The position numbers and the translations under genes are program-made. Below are positions 1 through 8,454 of a stretch of DNA of 64,000 bases, piece by piece; within the stretch, counting starts at the first letter, position 1; each line of letters begins with the position of its first letter. The notes under the pieces are model-generated. The model was not told the DNA's origin. It saw nothing but the letters and a program-made list of their open reading frames with translations, and ran no database searches. Source of the DNA: Sphingopyxis sp. USTB-05 (GTDB lineage: Bacteria; Pseudomonadota; Alphaproteobacteria; Sphingomonadales; Sphingomonadaceae); the NCBI RefSeq assembly GCF_023822045.1, contig NZ_CP084712.1, positions 3,100,001 to 3,164,000 of the forward strand. Reading direction: 5' to 3'.

Positions 1-1053
1 GTCGCGCTGTCGGGCGAACATAGCCAGAATGAGCGCAACGCGGCGCTGCAAGCCCTTCGCGACCGCCGCGCCAAGGTTTGCGTCGCGACCGACGTCGCCG
101 CGCGCGGCATCGATCTGCCGACGCTCAGCCTTGTCATCCACGTCGAAATCCCGCGCGACGCCGAAGCGCTTCAGCACCGTTCGGGCCGCACCGGCCGCGC
201 GGGCAAAAAGGGCACCGCGGTCATCATCGTCCCCTATCCGCGCCGCCGCCGCGTCGACGGCATGCTGCGCGGTGCACGCATCAACGCCGAATGGATGGAT
301 GCCCCCACCGCCGCCGACGTGCGCAAGCGCGATCAGGAACGGCTGATGGAAAAGCTGCTCACGCCCGTCGAGCATGAGCCCGAGGATATCGAACTCGCGC
401 AGCGCCTGATGGCCGAGCGCACGCCCGAAGACATTGCCGCGTCGCTCGTCCAGGCGCACCGCGCGCTGATGCCGCCGCCCGAGGACCTGCTCGACAACAG
501 CCCGCGCGGCCGCGACGCCGCCGGCCGCCCCGAGCGCGGCGAGCGCTTCGAACGCCCCGAGCGTGGCGGCGACCGCCGCGACGGATTCGAGGATAGCGTC
601 TGGTTCCGCCTCAACATCGGCCGCCACCAGAATGCCGATCCGCGCTGGATCCTGCCTTTGCTCTGCCGCCGCGGCCATGTGAGCAAGAACGAGATCGGCG
701 CGATCCGCATCGGTCCCAAGGAAACGATGTTCAACATTCCGCGCGCGATCGCCGATCGCTTTGCCGAGGCTGTGGTACGCAGCGCCAACGAGGATGGCGA
801 GGACGACAGCGGCGTTTCGATCACCCCCGCGCCCGACGGTCCGACCTACCCGCCGCGCCGCGATAAGGGCGGCCATGGCGGCCCGCGCGACGCCGCTCCG
901 CGCAGCACGCTCGGCCGGGCGCCGGGCGGTGATCGTGGGTTCGGCGATCGTTCGGGCCCGCGCGGCCCGCGTGGCCCCGGTGGCCCAGGCGGCAACGAAC
1001 GCTACAAGCCCAAGCCCTACGGCCAGCGCAGCCCGCGTCGCCCGTCGAAGTAA
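1..1053 (+). CDS. DEAD-box RNA helicase, C-terminal part (5' end outside window)
   Basis: The reading frame is open from base 1, so the N-terminal ATPase half lies upstream. What remains starts inside the second RecA-like domain: motif V (VATDVAARGID) and motif VI (HRSGRTGRAG) are intact. A DbpA/CsdA-type RNA-binding domain follows (about bases 595-770, with WFRLNIGR and GAIRIGPKET). The tail is rich in Arg, Gly and Pro, as in many cold-shock or ribosome-assembly helicases of the DeaD/DbpA type. The expected role is ATP-driven remodelling of rRNA or mRNA structure in the cytoplasm. The family is secure; the exact orthologue (deaD, dbpA or another) cannot be fixed without the N-terminus. Confidence 0.93.
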   Translation, partial: VALSGEHSQNERNAALQALRDRRAKVCVATDVAARGIDLPTLSLVIHVEIPRDAEALQHRSGRTGRAGKKGTAVIIVPYPRRRRVDGMLRGARINAEWMDAPTAADVRKRDQERLMEKLLTPVEHEPEDIELAQRLMAERTPEDIAASLVQAHRALMPPPEDLLDNSPRGRDAAGRPERGERFERPERGGDRRDGFEDSVWFRLNIGRHQNADPRWILPLLCRRGHVSKNEIGAIRIGPKETMFNIPRAIADRFAEAVVRSANEDGEDDSGVSITPAPDGPTYPPRRDKGGHGGPRDAAPRSTLGRAPGGDRGFGDRSGPRGPRGPGGPGGNERYKPKPYGQRSPRRPSK

Positions 1054-1061
1054 GCGATAAA

Positions 1062-1083
1062 CCCCTCCCCCGACGGGGAGGGG
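1062..1083 (+). terminator. Hairpin after the helicase gene
   Basis: A perfect 9-bp stem (CCCCTCCCC / GGGGAGGGG) with a CGAC loop begins 8 bases after the helicase stop codon and is followed by CTTTC. The T run is short, so it may be a weak intrinsic terminator or an mRNA-protecting hairpin. Confidence 0.55.
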
Positions 1084-1153
1084 CTTTCACCGCTCCGCCC
1101 TTGCGCTCTATGTTCCGGCCCACCAGATGGACCGGACAGCAGGAGCGCGCGAC

Positions 1154-2140
1154 ATGAAAGCGATCGAAGCCTTTATCGAAAGCCAGGGCGGACCCGAGGT
1201 CATCGACTGGCGCGAGGTCACGCTCGGCGATCCCGGCCCCGGACAGGTGCTGCTGCGCCAGACCGCGGTCGGGCTCAACTATATCGACACCTATCACCGT
1301 GACGGAACCTATCCTGTCGAGCTTCCCGGTGGCCTCGGCGTCGAAGCTGCGGGCGAAGTCATCGCGGTCGGCCCCGACGTCCACGGCCTCCAGCCCGGCG
1401 ACCGCGTCGCAACCTTTGGGCCGCAGCGCAACGCATATAGCTCGGCCCGCCTCGTCCCTGCAGCGTCGCTGTTCAAACTGCCGCCGGCTATCGACGACGA
1501 CACCGCCGCCGCCGCACTGCTCAAGGCCTGCACGGTCGAGGCGCTGGTCGAACGCTGCGCAAAGGTCGAGGCAGGGACAAGCGTGCTCGTTCACGCAGCC
1601 GCCGGCGGAGTTGGACTGATCCTCGTCCAGTGGCTGAAGGCGATTGGCGCGACCGTTATCGGCACCGTCAGCACCGAAGCCAAGGAACATGCCGCGCGCG
1701 AAGCGGGCGCCGACCATGTCATCCGCTACAAGCAGGACGATGTCGCGGCACATGTCCGCGAAATCACCGACGGTCAGGGTGTCCCCGTCACCTTCGACGG
1801 GATCGGTATGGCGAGCTGGGCGACTTCGCTAAAAGCAACTGCGCGGCGCGGGCTGATCGTCAGCTATGGCAATGCCGGCGGCCCCGTGGCTGGCGTAAAC
1901 CTCGGCATTCTTGCCCAGCACGGGTCGCAGTTCGTGACGCGCCCGACGCTGTTCGACTATTATCTTCATCCCGGCGAGCGGGCTGCGGGCGCAGCACGGG
2001 TATTCGAGATGATAGAAAGCGGCGCGGTGAAGATCACCGTCGGCCAGCGCTACTCGCTTCAAGATGCGGCGCGCGCGCACGCCGACCTGGAAGCCGGACG
2101 GACGACGGGTTCGACCTTGCTGATCCCGGAACATTCCTAA
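1154..2140 (+). CDS. qor: NADPH:quinone oxidoreductase (zeta-crystallin type)
   Basis: Encodes 328 aa, the usual length for Qor. It is a zinc-free MDR-superfamily enzyme: a GroES-like N-terminal half (GLNYIDTYHRDGTYP) and a Rossmann half with the nucleotide motif HAAAGGVGLILVQ. It probably reduces quinones or other electrophilic alkenes with NADPH in the cytosol. The ATG at 1154 is chosen because AGCAGGAG lies 8 bases upstream and the protein then begins MKAIEAF like family members; an in-frame ATG at 1127 lacks a ribosome site. The gene faces the minus-strand fghA cluster and the two share a hairpin between their stop codons. Confidence 0.88.
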   Translation: MKAIEAFIESQGGPEVIDWREVTLGDPGPGQVLLRQTAVGLNYIDTYHRDGTYPVELPGGLGVEAAGEVIAVGPDVHGLQPGDRVATFGPQRNAYSSARLVPAASLFKLPPAIDDDTAAAALLKACTVEALVERCAKVEAGTSVLVHAAAGGVGLILVQWLKAIGATVIGTVSTEAKEHAAREAGADHVIRYKQDDVAAHVREITDGQGVPVTFDGIGMASWATSLKATARRGLIVSYGNAGGPVAGVNLGILAQHGSQFVTRPTLFDYYLHPGERAAGAARVFEMIESGAVKITVGQRYSLQDAARAHADLEAGRTTGSTLLIPEHS

Positions 2141-2141
2141 C

Positions 2142-2163
2142 CGTCGCCCTCACGGGGGCGACG
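2142..2163. terminator. Shared hairpin between convergent qor and fghA
   Basis: An 8-bp stem (CGTCGCCC / GGGCGACG) with a 6-base loop fills the 24-base gap between the two stop codons. It can serve as a terminator in both directions; TTTA follows on the plus strand. Confidence 0.5.
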
Positions 2164-2164
2164 T

Positions 2165-3013
2165 TTACGCCTTCAACCGCTCCGCGTGCCAGGCGACATG
2201 CTCGGCCATGAAGGTCGAGATGAAATAATAGCTGTGGTCATACCCCGGCTGCATGCGGATTTCGGCCTTCTGACCGGCGCGTTCGCATGCTGCGACCAGC
2301 AATTCGGTCTTGAGCTGTTCGACAAGGAAATTGTCGGCGTCGCCCTGATCGACGAGCAGGTCGGGCACGCGAAGCCCCTGATCGAGTAGCGCGCACGCAT
2401 CATAGGCGTGCCAATCCTCGCGGTCGTCGCCGAGATAACCCCCGAGCGCCTTCTCCCCCCACGGGCACTGCGACGGCGCGACGATCGGCGAAAAGGCCGA
2501 GACCGAGCGAAAGCGATCCTGGTTGCGAAGGCCGATGGTCAGCGCGCCATGCCCGCCCATCGAATGACCCGTGATCGCCTGCCGCGTCAGATCCGCGCTC
2601 GCAAAGTTGCGCAGCACGAGCGACGGCAGTTCATCCTCGATGTACGAGCGCATCCGATAGTTTGTCGCCCATGGCTCGGCGGTCGCGTCGACATAGAATC
2701 CGGCACCCAGACCGAAATCATAGGCCGTATCGGGATCGTCGGGAACGCCCTCGCCGCGCGGGCTGGTGTCAGGCGCAATGAAAATCACGCCATGCTCGGC
2801 GCAAGCGGCCCGATATTCGCCTTTCTCCATCACATTGGCATGGGTGCAGGTCAGTCCCGACAGATACCAGAGCACCGGCAGCCGCACGCCATGTTCGTGA
2901 TCGGGGACAAAGACCGCGAAGGTCATGTCGGTACCGGTCGTCGTGCTCGAATGTTTGTACACGCCCTGCGTGCCGCCATGACTGCGGACGGTGGAGAGGG
3001 TTTCGAGGCTCAT
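2165..3013 (-). CDS. fghA: S-formylglutathione hydrolase
   Basis: Encodes a 282-aa alpha/beta hydrolase of the esterase D type. It hydrolyses S-formylglutathione to formate and glutathione, the second step of glutathione-dependent formaldehyde detoxification. The nucleophile elbow GHSMGGHG gives Ser151, DQGDADNF supplies the acid (about Asp225) and YDHSYYF supplies His260. The start at 3013 has AGGAG upstream and overlaps the stop of the preceding gene (ATGA), so the two are translationally coupled. The partner S-(hydroxymethyl)glutathione dehydrogenase is on the same strand at 4944-6056. Confidence 0.95.
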   Translation of the reverse strand: MSLETLSTVRSHGGTQGVYKHSSTTTGTDMTFAVFVPDHEHGVRLPVLWYLSGLTCTHANVMEKGEYRAACAEHGVIFIAPDTSPRGEGVPDDPDTAYDFGLGAGFYVDATAEPWATNYRMRSYIEDELPSLVLRNFASADLTRQAITGHSMGGHGALTIGLRNQDRFRSVSAFSPIVAPSQCPWGEKALGGYLGDDREDWHAYDACALLDQGLRVPDLLVDQGDADNFLVEQLKTELLVAACERAGQKAEIRMQPGYDHSYYFISTFMAEHVAWHAERLKA

Positions 3014-3513
3014 ACAGGCTCCTGAACGGGGATGGACGCGACGACGGGCTGATGCCCCCAATGACGCAAGAGGTCGAGGATCTTTGCGCCCGGCAAGCCG
3101 AGTGTCGCGGTGTTGCGGAGCGGATGGACATTGACGGTTCCAGCCCTCGCGAGCCCCTCGTCAAGCACCACCGTGATGCTGCCCGGCGCGGCGTTGATCG
3201 CAGCGAGCGGGGTTACCGACCCCGGCGTGATGCCAAGCAGCCGCTCCATGTCTTCGGCCTTGCCAAAGCTCACGCGCTTGCTGCCGATCGCCGCGGGCAG
3301 CGCCTTCAAGTCGACGCGCGCTTCGCCCGGAACGGTGACGAGCCAATAGGCGCCACCATTGTCCTTCAGGAACAGGTTTTTCGTGTGGGCGCCCGGAATC
3401 GCGGCATTCACGCCGTCACTCTCGGCGACGGTGAACACCGCGACATGTTCATAGGCGGCGAAGGAGATACCAAGCGCATCCAGATCGGTCAGCAATCCCG
3501 CTTCGCCGCGCAT
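3010..3513 (-). CDS. YbaK/ProX-type aminoacyl-tRNA deacylase (PrdX-like)
   Basis: Encodes a 167-aa free-standing editing domain of the prolyl-tRNA synthetase INS superfamily. Family hallmarks are HTKNLFLKD and the C-terminal HPLRNTATLGL block. Characterised relatives hydrolyse mischarged tRNA in trans, for example Ala-tRNA(Pro) (ProXp-ala). It is coupled to fghA by a 4-base overlap and follows the VOC gene by 9 bases. Position in a formaldehyde cluster is not an expected link; mischarging by small non-cognate or modified amino acids is one possible reason, but this is speculation. Substrate specificity cannot be read from sequence alone. Confidence 0.85.
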   Translation of the reverse strand: MRGEAGLLTDLDALGISFAAYEHVAVFTVAESDGVNAAIPGAHTKNLFLKDNGGAYWLVTVPGEARVDLKALPAAIGSKRVSFGKAEDMERLLGITPGSVTPLAAINAAPGSITVVLDEGLARAGTVNVHPLRNTATLGLPGAKILDLLRHWGHQPVVASIPVQEPV

Positions 3514-3522
3514 GACAGGTCC

Positions 3523-3903
3523 TCAGACGACGCGGTGAAGCGCGCAGAGCTTGTTGCCCGACGGATCGCGGAGATACGCAAGATAGAGCTGGCCGAAACC
3601 ACCCTCGCGCACACCCGGCGGGTCTTCGATCGAGGTGCCGCCGTTGGCGACGCCCGCATCGTGCCAGGCCTTCGCCTGCTCCGGACCTTCCATCGCAAAG
3701 CCGATCGTGCAGCCATTGCCCGCGGTCGCCGGTTCGCCGTCGATCGGCGGCCCGACAAGGAACAAGCCGCCATTGTGCATATAGATCAAACGGCCCTTGT
3801 CGTCCTGGATCGCGGGCTTGCCGCCGATCGCCTGAAAGGTCGCGTCATAGAATTTCCGTGCTGCGTCGATGTCATTCGCACCGACCATATTGTGACTGTA
3901 CAT
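3523..3903 (-). CDS. VOC-superfamily (glyoxalase/bleomycin resistance-like) protein
   Basis: Encodes 126 aa with two beta-alpha-beta-beta-beta modules typical of the vicinal oxygen chelate fold: N-terminal DIDAARKFYDATF and C-terminal YLRDPSGNKLCAL. Members include glyoxalase I-like isomerases, dioxygenases and antibiotic-binding proteins; the substrate here is unknown. A good ribosome site (AGGAGCGGAAG) precedes the ATG at 3903. It sits between purU and the trans-editing gene, all on the minus strand, and a role in clearing reactive carbonyls would fit the neighbours but is inferred only from context. Confidence 0.8.
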   Translation of the reverse strand: MYSHNMVGANDIDAARKFYDATFQAIGGKPAIQDDKGRLIYMHNGGLFLVGPPIDGEPATAGNGCTIGFAMEGPEQAKAWHDAGVANGGTSIEDPPGVREGGFGQLYLAYLRDPSGNKLCALHRVV

Positions 3904-3959
3904 TGGCTTCCGCTCCTCCTGATTATGGTTGCGATTCGGGACTTATCTTGCCCCCTTGG

Positions 3960-4820
3960 CTAACGGAAGACCACCGTCTTGCGCCCATCGATCAAAACGC
4001 GCTGTTCGGCGACCCATCGCACCGCGCGCGCCAGCACCTGCGCTTCGGTATCGCGGCCGATGCGGATCAGTTCGTCGACCGAATCGCGATGATCGACACG
4101 TTCGACCGCCTGTTCGATGATCGGCCCCTCATCGAGGTCGCTTGTCACGAAATGCGCGGTCGCACCGATCAGCTTCACGCCACGCTCCTGCGCGCGGTGA
4201 TAGGGTTTGGCGCCCTTGAAGCCCGGCAGGAAGCTATGATGGATATTGATGCAGCGCCCCGACAGCTTTGCCGACAGGTCCTGCGACAACACCTGCATAT
4301 AGCGCGCAAGCACTAGATACTCCGCCCCGCCGCGCGCCATGATATCGAGGATCGCGGCTTCCTGTTCGGCGCGGTTCGCGTCACTGACGGGCAAGTAATG
4401 GAAAGGTACGCCGTGCCATTCGCTCAGCCGCCGCTGCGCCTCATGGTTCGACACGACCCCGACGATGTCGATCGCAAGATTGCCGGTCGACCAACGGTGA
4501 AGCAGGTCGTTGAGGCAATGGCTGCCTTGCGACACCGCGATCACGAAGCGCGGCTTGGCGGCGCGATCACTGATCCGCGCGTCCATCGCAAAGCGGGTGA
4601 CGATCGGTGCGAAGGCGTCCTCCACCCCGGCCAGTCCGTCGGGAAAGCTCGGCCCCGCCCCGCGAAACTCGACACGCATGAAGAAGCGCCCCGAATCCAG
4701 GTCCGCATATTGCTGGCTGTCGAGAATGAAGCCGTCGCGTGTCGCGAGCAGGCCCGTCACCGCGGCAACGATGCCCACCGCGTCGACGCAACTGAACGTC
4801 AGGACATAGGGTCCGGTCAA
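3960..4820 (-). CDS. purU: Formyltetrahydrofolate deformylase
   Basis: Encodes 286 aa: an N-terminal ACT domain (about residues 5-85) and a C-terminal formyltransferase-fold domain with INIHHSFLPGF and the HFVTSDLDEG block that carries the catalytic His/Asp region. It releases formate from 10-formyl-THF and so balances the one-carbon pool. The start codon is TTG at 4820; GGAGG lies about 7 bases upstream, which supports it over internal starts. Its neighbours adhC and fghA also feed formate, so this stretch groups three formate-producing or formaldehyde-clearing enzymes. A palindromic repeat separates it from adhC. Confidence 0.92.
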   Translation of the reverse strand: MTGPYVLTFSCVDAVGIVAAVTGLLATRDGFILDSQQYADLDSGRFFMRVEFRGAGPSFPDGLAGVEDAFAPIVTRFAMDARISDRAAKPRFVIAVSQGSHCLNDLLHRWSTGNLAIDIVGVVSNHEAQRRLSEWHGVPFHYLPVSDANRAEQEAAILDIMARGGAEYLVLARYMQVLSQDLSAKLSGRCINIHHSFLPGFKGAKPYHRAQERGVKLIGATAHFVTSDLDEGPIIEQAVERVDHRDSVDELIRIGRDTEAQVLARAVRWVAEQRVLIDGRKTVVFR

Positions 4821-4840
4821 ACGCTTCCTCCCACAATTTC

Positions 4841-4915
4841 GTCATTGCGAGCGTAGCGAGGAAATCCAGGGCGGTTTACGCACACTCTGGATTGCTTCGC
4901 TATGCCCGCAATGAC
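4841..4915. repeat. 75-bp palindromic repeat, copy 1
   Basis: It begins GTCATTGCGAGCGTAGCGA and ends with a diverged inverse copy ending GCAATGAC. This is one of three members in the window (others at 9170-9250 and 55811-55885). It lies in the intergenic gap downstream of adhC and upstream of purU. As RNA it would fold into a long hairpin. It resembles REP/MITE-like elements; no coding capacity. Confidence 0.85.
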
Positions 4916-4943
4916 GACGCGGATAGGCCGAACGGCGGAAAGG

Positions 4944-6056
4944 TCAATAAACGACCACGCTGCGGATGCTCTCGCCCGCATGCATCAGGTCGAAGCCCTT
5001 GTTGATCTCTTCCAGCCCCATGACGTGAGTGATCATCGGGTCGATCTCGATCTTGCCGGTCATATACATGTCGACGATCTTCGGCACGTCGGTGCGGCCC
5101 TTGGCACCGCCGAATGCGGTGCCGCGCCAGTTGCGCCCGGTGACAAGCTGGAACGGCCGCGTTGCGATTTCCTTGCCCGCTTCGGCGACGCCGATGATGA
5201 TCGAGGTGCCCCAGCCGCGGTGGCAGGCTTCGAGCGCGGTGCGCATCACATCGGTATTGCCCGTCGCGTCAAAGGTGTAATCGGCGCCGCCGTCGGTCAT
5301 CTGCACGATCGTTGCGACGACATCCTCGCGGCTCATACCCTTTGAGTTGAGGAATTCGGTCATGCCGAACTTGCGGCCCCATTCCTCGCGGTCGGGGTTG
5401 ATGTCGACGCCGATGATCTTGTTGGCTCCCGCAAGGCGCGCGCCTTGGATCACGTTGAGCCCGATGCCGCCGAGCCCGAAGATGACGACATTGTCGCCGA
5501 CCTGGACCTTCGCAGTGTTGATTACGGCGCCGACGCCGGTGGTCACGCCGCAACCGATATAGCAGCTCGACTGGAACGGCGCATCCTCGCGGATTTTCGC
5601 GACCGCGATCTCGGGCAGCACGGTGAAGTTCGAGAAGGTCGAGCAGCCCATATAATGGAAGATCGGCTGCCCCTTGTAGCTGAAGCGCGTCGTGCCGTCA
5701 GGCATCAACCCCTTGCCCTGCGTCGCGCGGATCGCGGTGCAGAGGTTGGTCTTGCCCGACAGGCAGCTTTTGCACTGGCGGCATTCGGGGGTGTAGAGCG
5801 GGATCACATGGTCGCCCGGCTTCACGCTGGTGACGCCCGCGCCGACTTCGCGCACGATGCCCGCGCCTTCATGCCCCAGCACGCTCGGAAAAATGCCCTC
5901 GCTGTCGAAGCCGTCGAGCGTATAGGCATCGGTGTGGCAGATGCCCGTCGCCATGATCTCGACCAGCACCTCGCCCGCCTTGGGGACTTCGAGATCGAGT
6001 TCGACGATTTCGAGCGGCTTCTTCGCTTCGAACGCAACGGCGGCGCGGGTCTTCAT
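4944..6056 (-). CDS. frmA: S-(hydroxymethyl)glutathione dehydrogenase / class III alcohol dehydrogenase
   Basis: Encodes a 370-aa zinc-dependent MDR dehydrogenase. It oxidises the spontaneous formaldehyde-glutathione adduct to S-formylglutathione with NAD+, which FghA (2165-3013) then hydrolyses. Catalytic zinc ligands are visible in GICHTDAY and GHEGAG, structural zinc cysteines in [15 protein letters not shown], and the NAD-binding loop in [13 protein letters not shown]. The ATG at 6056 has AAGGAG 10 bases upstream; a longer in-frame TTG at 6104 lacks this and adds non-family sequence. No glutathione-dependent formaldehyde-activating gene (gfa) is adjacent. Confidence 0.96.
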   Translation of the reverse strand: MKTRAAVAFEAKKPLEIVELDLEVPKAGEVLVEIMATGICHTDAYTLDGFDSEGIFPSVLGHEGAGIVREVGAGVTSVKPGDHVIPLYTPECRQCKSCLSGKTNLCTAIRATQGKGLMPDGTTRFSYKGQPIFHYMGCSTFSNFTVLPEIAVAKIREDAPFQSSCYIGCGVTTGVGAVINTAKVQVGDNVVIFGLGGIGLNVIQGARLAGANKIIGVDINPDREEWGRKFGMTEFLNSKGMSREDVVATIVQMTDGGADYTFDATGNTDVMRTALEACHRGWGTSIIIGVAEAGKEIATRPFQLVTGRNWRGTAFGGAKGRTDVPKIVDMYMTGKIEIDPMITHVMGLEEINKGFDLMHAGESIRSVVVY

Positions 6057-6170
6057 GGGGCTGTCTCCTTCTCGCTCGTCCCAATCAGGCAAACGCCGCA
6101 GCAATGCAAGCCACCAGCGATTGCATAGCTATGACAACGCTATCATCGTTTCTCTAGGGCGGCGTTGCGA

Positions 6171-6500
6171 CTAGTGCGCGGCTGCCTTCGAAAACAGGTT
6201 CATCACGACCACGCCCGAGATGATCAACCCCATCCCGATCATCGCGGGGGCATCGAGTTTCTGCCCCTGGAAAATCCAGGCAACTGCGGAGATCAGAACG
6301 ATCCCGACCCCTGACCAGATCGCATAGGCGACGCCTGTCGGAATGGTTTTCAACGTCAACGACAGACAGTAGAACGCGGCGACATAGGCCGTGATCGTGA
6401 TCAGGCTCGGCACCAGCTTCGTAAAGCCTTCGGACTGCTTCATGAAAGATGTGCCGACGACTTCGGCGACAATGGCAAGTCCAAGAAGAAAATAGTTCAT
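6171..6500 (-). CDS. Small multidrug resistance (SMR) transporter, EmrE/Qac type
   Basis: Encodes 109 aa with four transmembrane helices. The essential membrane glutamate is Glu13 ([12 protein letters not shown]) and the signature [16 protein letters not shown] is intact, both close to EmrE. Such proteins work as inner-membrane dimers exchanging protons for quaternary ammonium or other hydrophobic cations. The loop-1 sequence (SEGFTK) is of the Qac rather than the guanidinium-exporter (Gdx) subtype. The ATG at 6500 is preceded by GGAG at 8 bases; upstream in-frame codons would break the conserved N-terminus. Transcribed alone. Confidence 0.92.
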   Translation of the reverse strand: MNYFLLGLAIVAEVVGTSFMKQSEGFTKLVPSLITITAYVAAFYCLSLTLKTIPTGVAYAIWSGVGIVLISAVAWIFQGQKLDAPAMIGMGLIISGVVVMNLFSKAAAH

Positions 6501-6842
6501 TTCACGCTCCGCTTTGCAGGTGGCCTGAGCGCGTTGCCTCACCGCGTCACACCGAACCCAAGCCAGTTGACGCCGAGGCTGAGAAGAACCCGCAATGCGG
6601 GCGCAGGAGCCACCACCCTGCTGCTCTATTTTCGACCGCTCCCATATAGGTGGCCAAGAACCGCGTGTCACGCGTCCGGCCCCGTCACGCCTCGCGGCAA
6701 GCATGTCCTGTTCCCCGGCGAAAGCCGGGGCCCACGAGGCGCAGCGCTGTATCTTCTGAGCCCCCGCCTTCGCCGGTGAACGCTCGCTTACTCGCCGGGG
6801 ATGATCGCCGACCGGGTAAGAAGCCGCGTGAGCAATGTCAGC
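6501..6842. other. Intergenic region, promoter side of the SMR gene plus repeat
   Basis: 342 bases without a credible gene. It holds the upstream region of the SMR gene, a perfect small palindrome CCCGCA-A-TGCGGG (6589-6601) and the repeat hairpin at 6713-6730. No recognisable guanidine riboswitch was found. Confidence 0.6.
6713..6730. repeat. CCCCGGC hairpin element, copy 1
   Basis: A 7-bp stem CCCCGGC/GCCGGGG closed by a GAAA tetraloop. The inverted copy of the same 18 bases occurs at 56662-56679. It is probably a dispersed REP-like hairpin. Confidence 0.6.
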
Positions 6843-8222
6843 TCAACACTCGACCACACTAACCGCCAACCCACCTTTCGAGGTTTCCTTATATTTGTCG
6901 CGCATGTCACGGCCCGTCTGCAACATGGTGACGATGACCGTGTCGAGGCTGACGACATGCGTGCCATCACCGATCATCGCGATGCGGCTGGCGTCGATCG
7001 CCTTGATCGCGCCCATCGCATTGCGCTCGATGCACGGGATTTGCACAAGCCCGCCGATGGGGTCGCAAGTCAGCCCCAGATTATGCTCCATGCCGATTTC
7101 GGCGGCATTTTCGACCTGCGCATTGGTGCCGCCGAGCGCCGCGGTCAGACCCGCTGCGGCCATCGAGCAAGCGACGCCGACCTCGCCCTGACAGCCGACT
7201 TCGGCGCCCGAGATGCTGGCGTTGCGCTTATAGAGCGCGCCGACCGCGCCGGCGGCGAGCAGGAAGGTGCGCACGCCCTTGTCATCGCCGCGATAGCCGC
7301 GGCGGTAGAAGCGGATGACTGCGGGAATGATCCCCGCCGCGCCATTGGTCGGCGCGGTGACGACCTTGCCGCCCGCGGCATTTTCCTCGTTCACCGCCAT
7401 CGCCCACAGATTGATCCAGTCCATCATCGCGAGCGGATCGGTCAGATTCTGTTCGTGGCGATTGCGGATGTCGGCGGCGATCTGCGGCGCGCGGCGCTTG
7501 ACCTTCAATCCGCCGGGCAGAATGCCCGTGCTGCAACAGCCCGCTTCGATCGACGCGTCCATCGCGCCCGCGATCGCATCGAGCCCAGCCTCAACCTCTT
7601 CGAGGCTGCGATGCGCGAGCTCGTTCTCGAGCATCATCTCGGCAAAGCTCTTGCCCGATGCCGCACCCATCTCGAGCAGGTCGGCACCCGAGGTGAACGC
7701 GAAAGGCAGTTCGACCTCATCCTCGGCGCCGCGGCTGTTGCGCCCCGCTTCATCCTCGTCGACGACGAAACCGCCGCCGATCGAGAAATACATGCGCTTG
7801 GCGAGAATCTCGCCTTCGCTGTCGCGCGCGGTGAAGCTGACGGCATTGCTGTGAAAGGGCTGGCGCTGGCGCATCTGGAAATGCAGGTCGCGCGCGGGCT
7901 GAAAGCGCGCGCGCTGGCGCCCGAGCAGATAAAGGAAACCTTCGCTCTCGGCGCGATCCCAATGCGCCTTGATCGCGGCGAGGCTGGTCGAAGCCGGGAT
8001 TTCGCCGGCAAGTCCCGCGACGATGGCAGTGTCGGCGGCGTGGCCTTTGCCCGTCAGCGCCAGCGAGCCATAAAGGTCGGCTTCGACATGCGCGGATTTG
8101 GTCAGCAAATCCTGCTCGTCGAGCCAGACCGTGAAGCGCCGCGCGGCGACCATCGGGCCCACTGTATGCGAGCTGGAGGGGCCAACACCGATTTTGAAAA
8201 GTTCGAAAAGGCTGATCGTCAT
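6843..8222 (-). CDS. sdaA: L-serine dehydratase (single-chain, iron-sulfur)
   Basis: Encodes 459 aa, the length of single-polypeptide (type 2) enzymes. The N-terminal beta domain has the [13 protein letters not shown] motif. The C-terminal alpha domain has [11 protein letters not shown] and [17 protein letters not shown], the cysteines that bind the catalytic [4Fe-4S] cluster. It deaminates L-serine to pyruvate and ammonia in the cytosol. The protein ends in SVVEC; in a characterised type 2 enzyme the C-terminal Cys reaches into the active site as an autoinhibitory cluster ligand. The ATG at 8222 starts directly with the conserved [17 protein letters not shown]. Confidence 0.95.
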   Translation of the reverse strand: MTISLFELFKIGVGPSSSHTVGPMVAARRFTVWLDEQDLLTKSAHVEADLYGSLALTGKGHAADTAIVAGLAGEIPASTSLAAIKAHWDRAESEGFLYLLGRQRARFQPARDLHFQMRQRQPFHSNAVSFTARDSEGEILAKRMYFSIGGGFVVDEDEAGRNSRGAEDEVELPFAFTSGADLLEMGAASGKSFAEMMLENELAHRSLEEVEAGLDAIAGAMDASIEAGCCSTGILPGGLKVKRRAPQIAADIRNRHEQNLTDPLAMMDWINLWAMAVNEENAAGGKVVTAPTNGAAGIIPAVIRFYRRGYRGDDKGVRTFLLAAGAVGALYKRNASISGAEVGCQGEVGVACSMAAAGLTAALGGTNAQVENAAEIGMEHNLGLTCDPIGGLVQIPCIERNAMGAIKAIDASRIAMIGDGTHVVSLDTVIVTMLQTGRDMRDKYKETSKGGLAVSVVEC

Positions 8223-8278
8223 GGCGGCCCTATAGGAGAAGCGCCAGCGTCGGGATAGGCCCGGACGGGCCAAAAATC

Positions 8279-8445
8279 CCTTCCCCCTTGATGGGGGAAG
8301 GATACGGCAGCCTTGCCGCAAAGCGGCTAGGCGGAGTTGGATGGGGGTGATGGTGCGACCTTATACTACGCCAAGACCGCACCCCCACCGCTGCGGCTAG
8401 CCAGCAAGCTGGCAAGCCTCGCTGCCTCCCCCATCAAGGGGGAGG
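8279..8445. repeat. Composite repeat with hairpin at each end
   Basis: The left end is a 9-bp hairpin (CCTTCCCCC / GGGGGAAGG, 8279-8301) and the right end an 8-bp hairpin (CCTCCCCC / GGGGGAGG, 8425-8445). The two loops (TTGAT and ATCAA) are reverse complements, so the ends are also inverted copies of each other. The 120 bases between hold further matching fragments (GGATGGGGGTGATGGTG / CACCCCCACCGCTGC). It lies between sdaA and sodB and looks like a non-coding MITE or REP-type element. Confidence 0.6.
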
Positions 8446-8454
8446 GATGGCGAA

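Noticed and set aside
6501..6842. Possible guanidine riboswitch upstream of the SMR gene
   Set aside because: No ykkC or mini-ykkC conserved blocks were found, and the pump has the EmrE/Qac rather than the Gdx subtype sequence.
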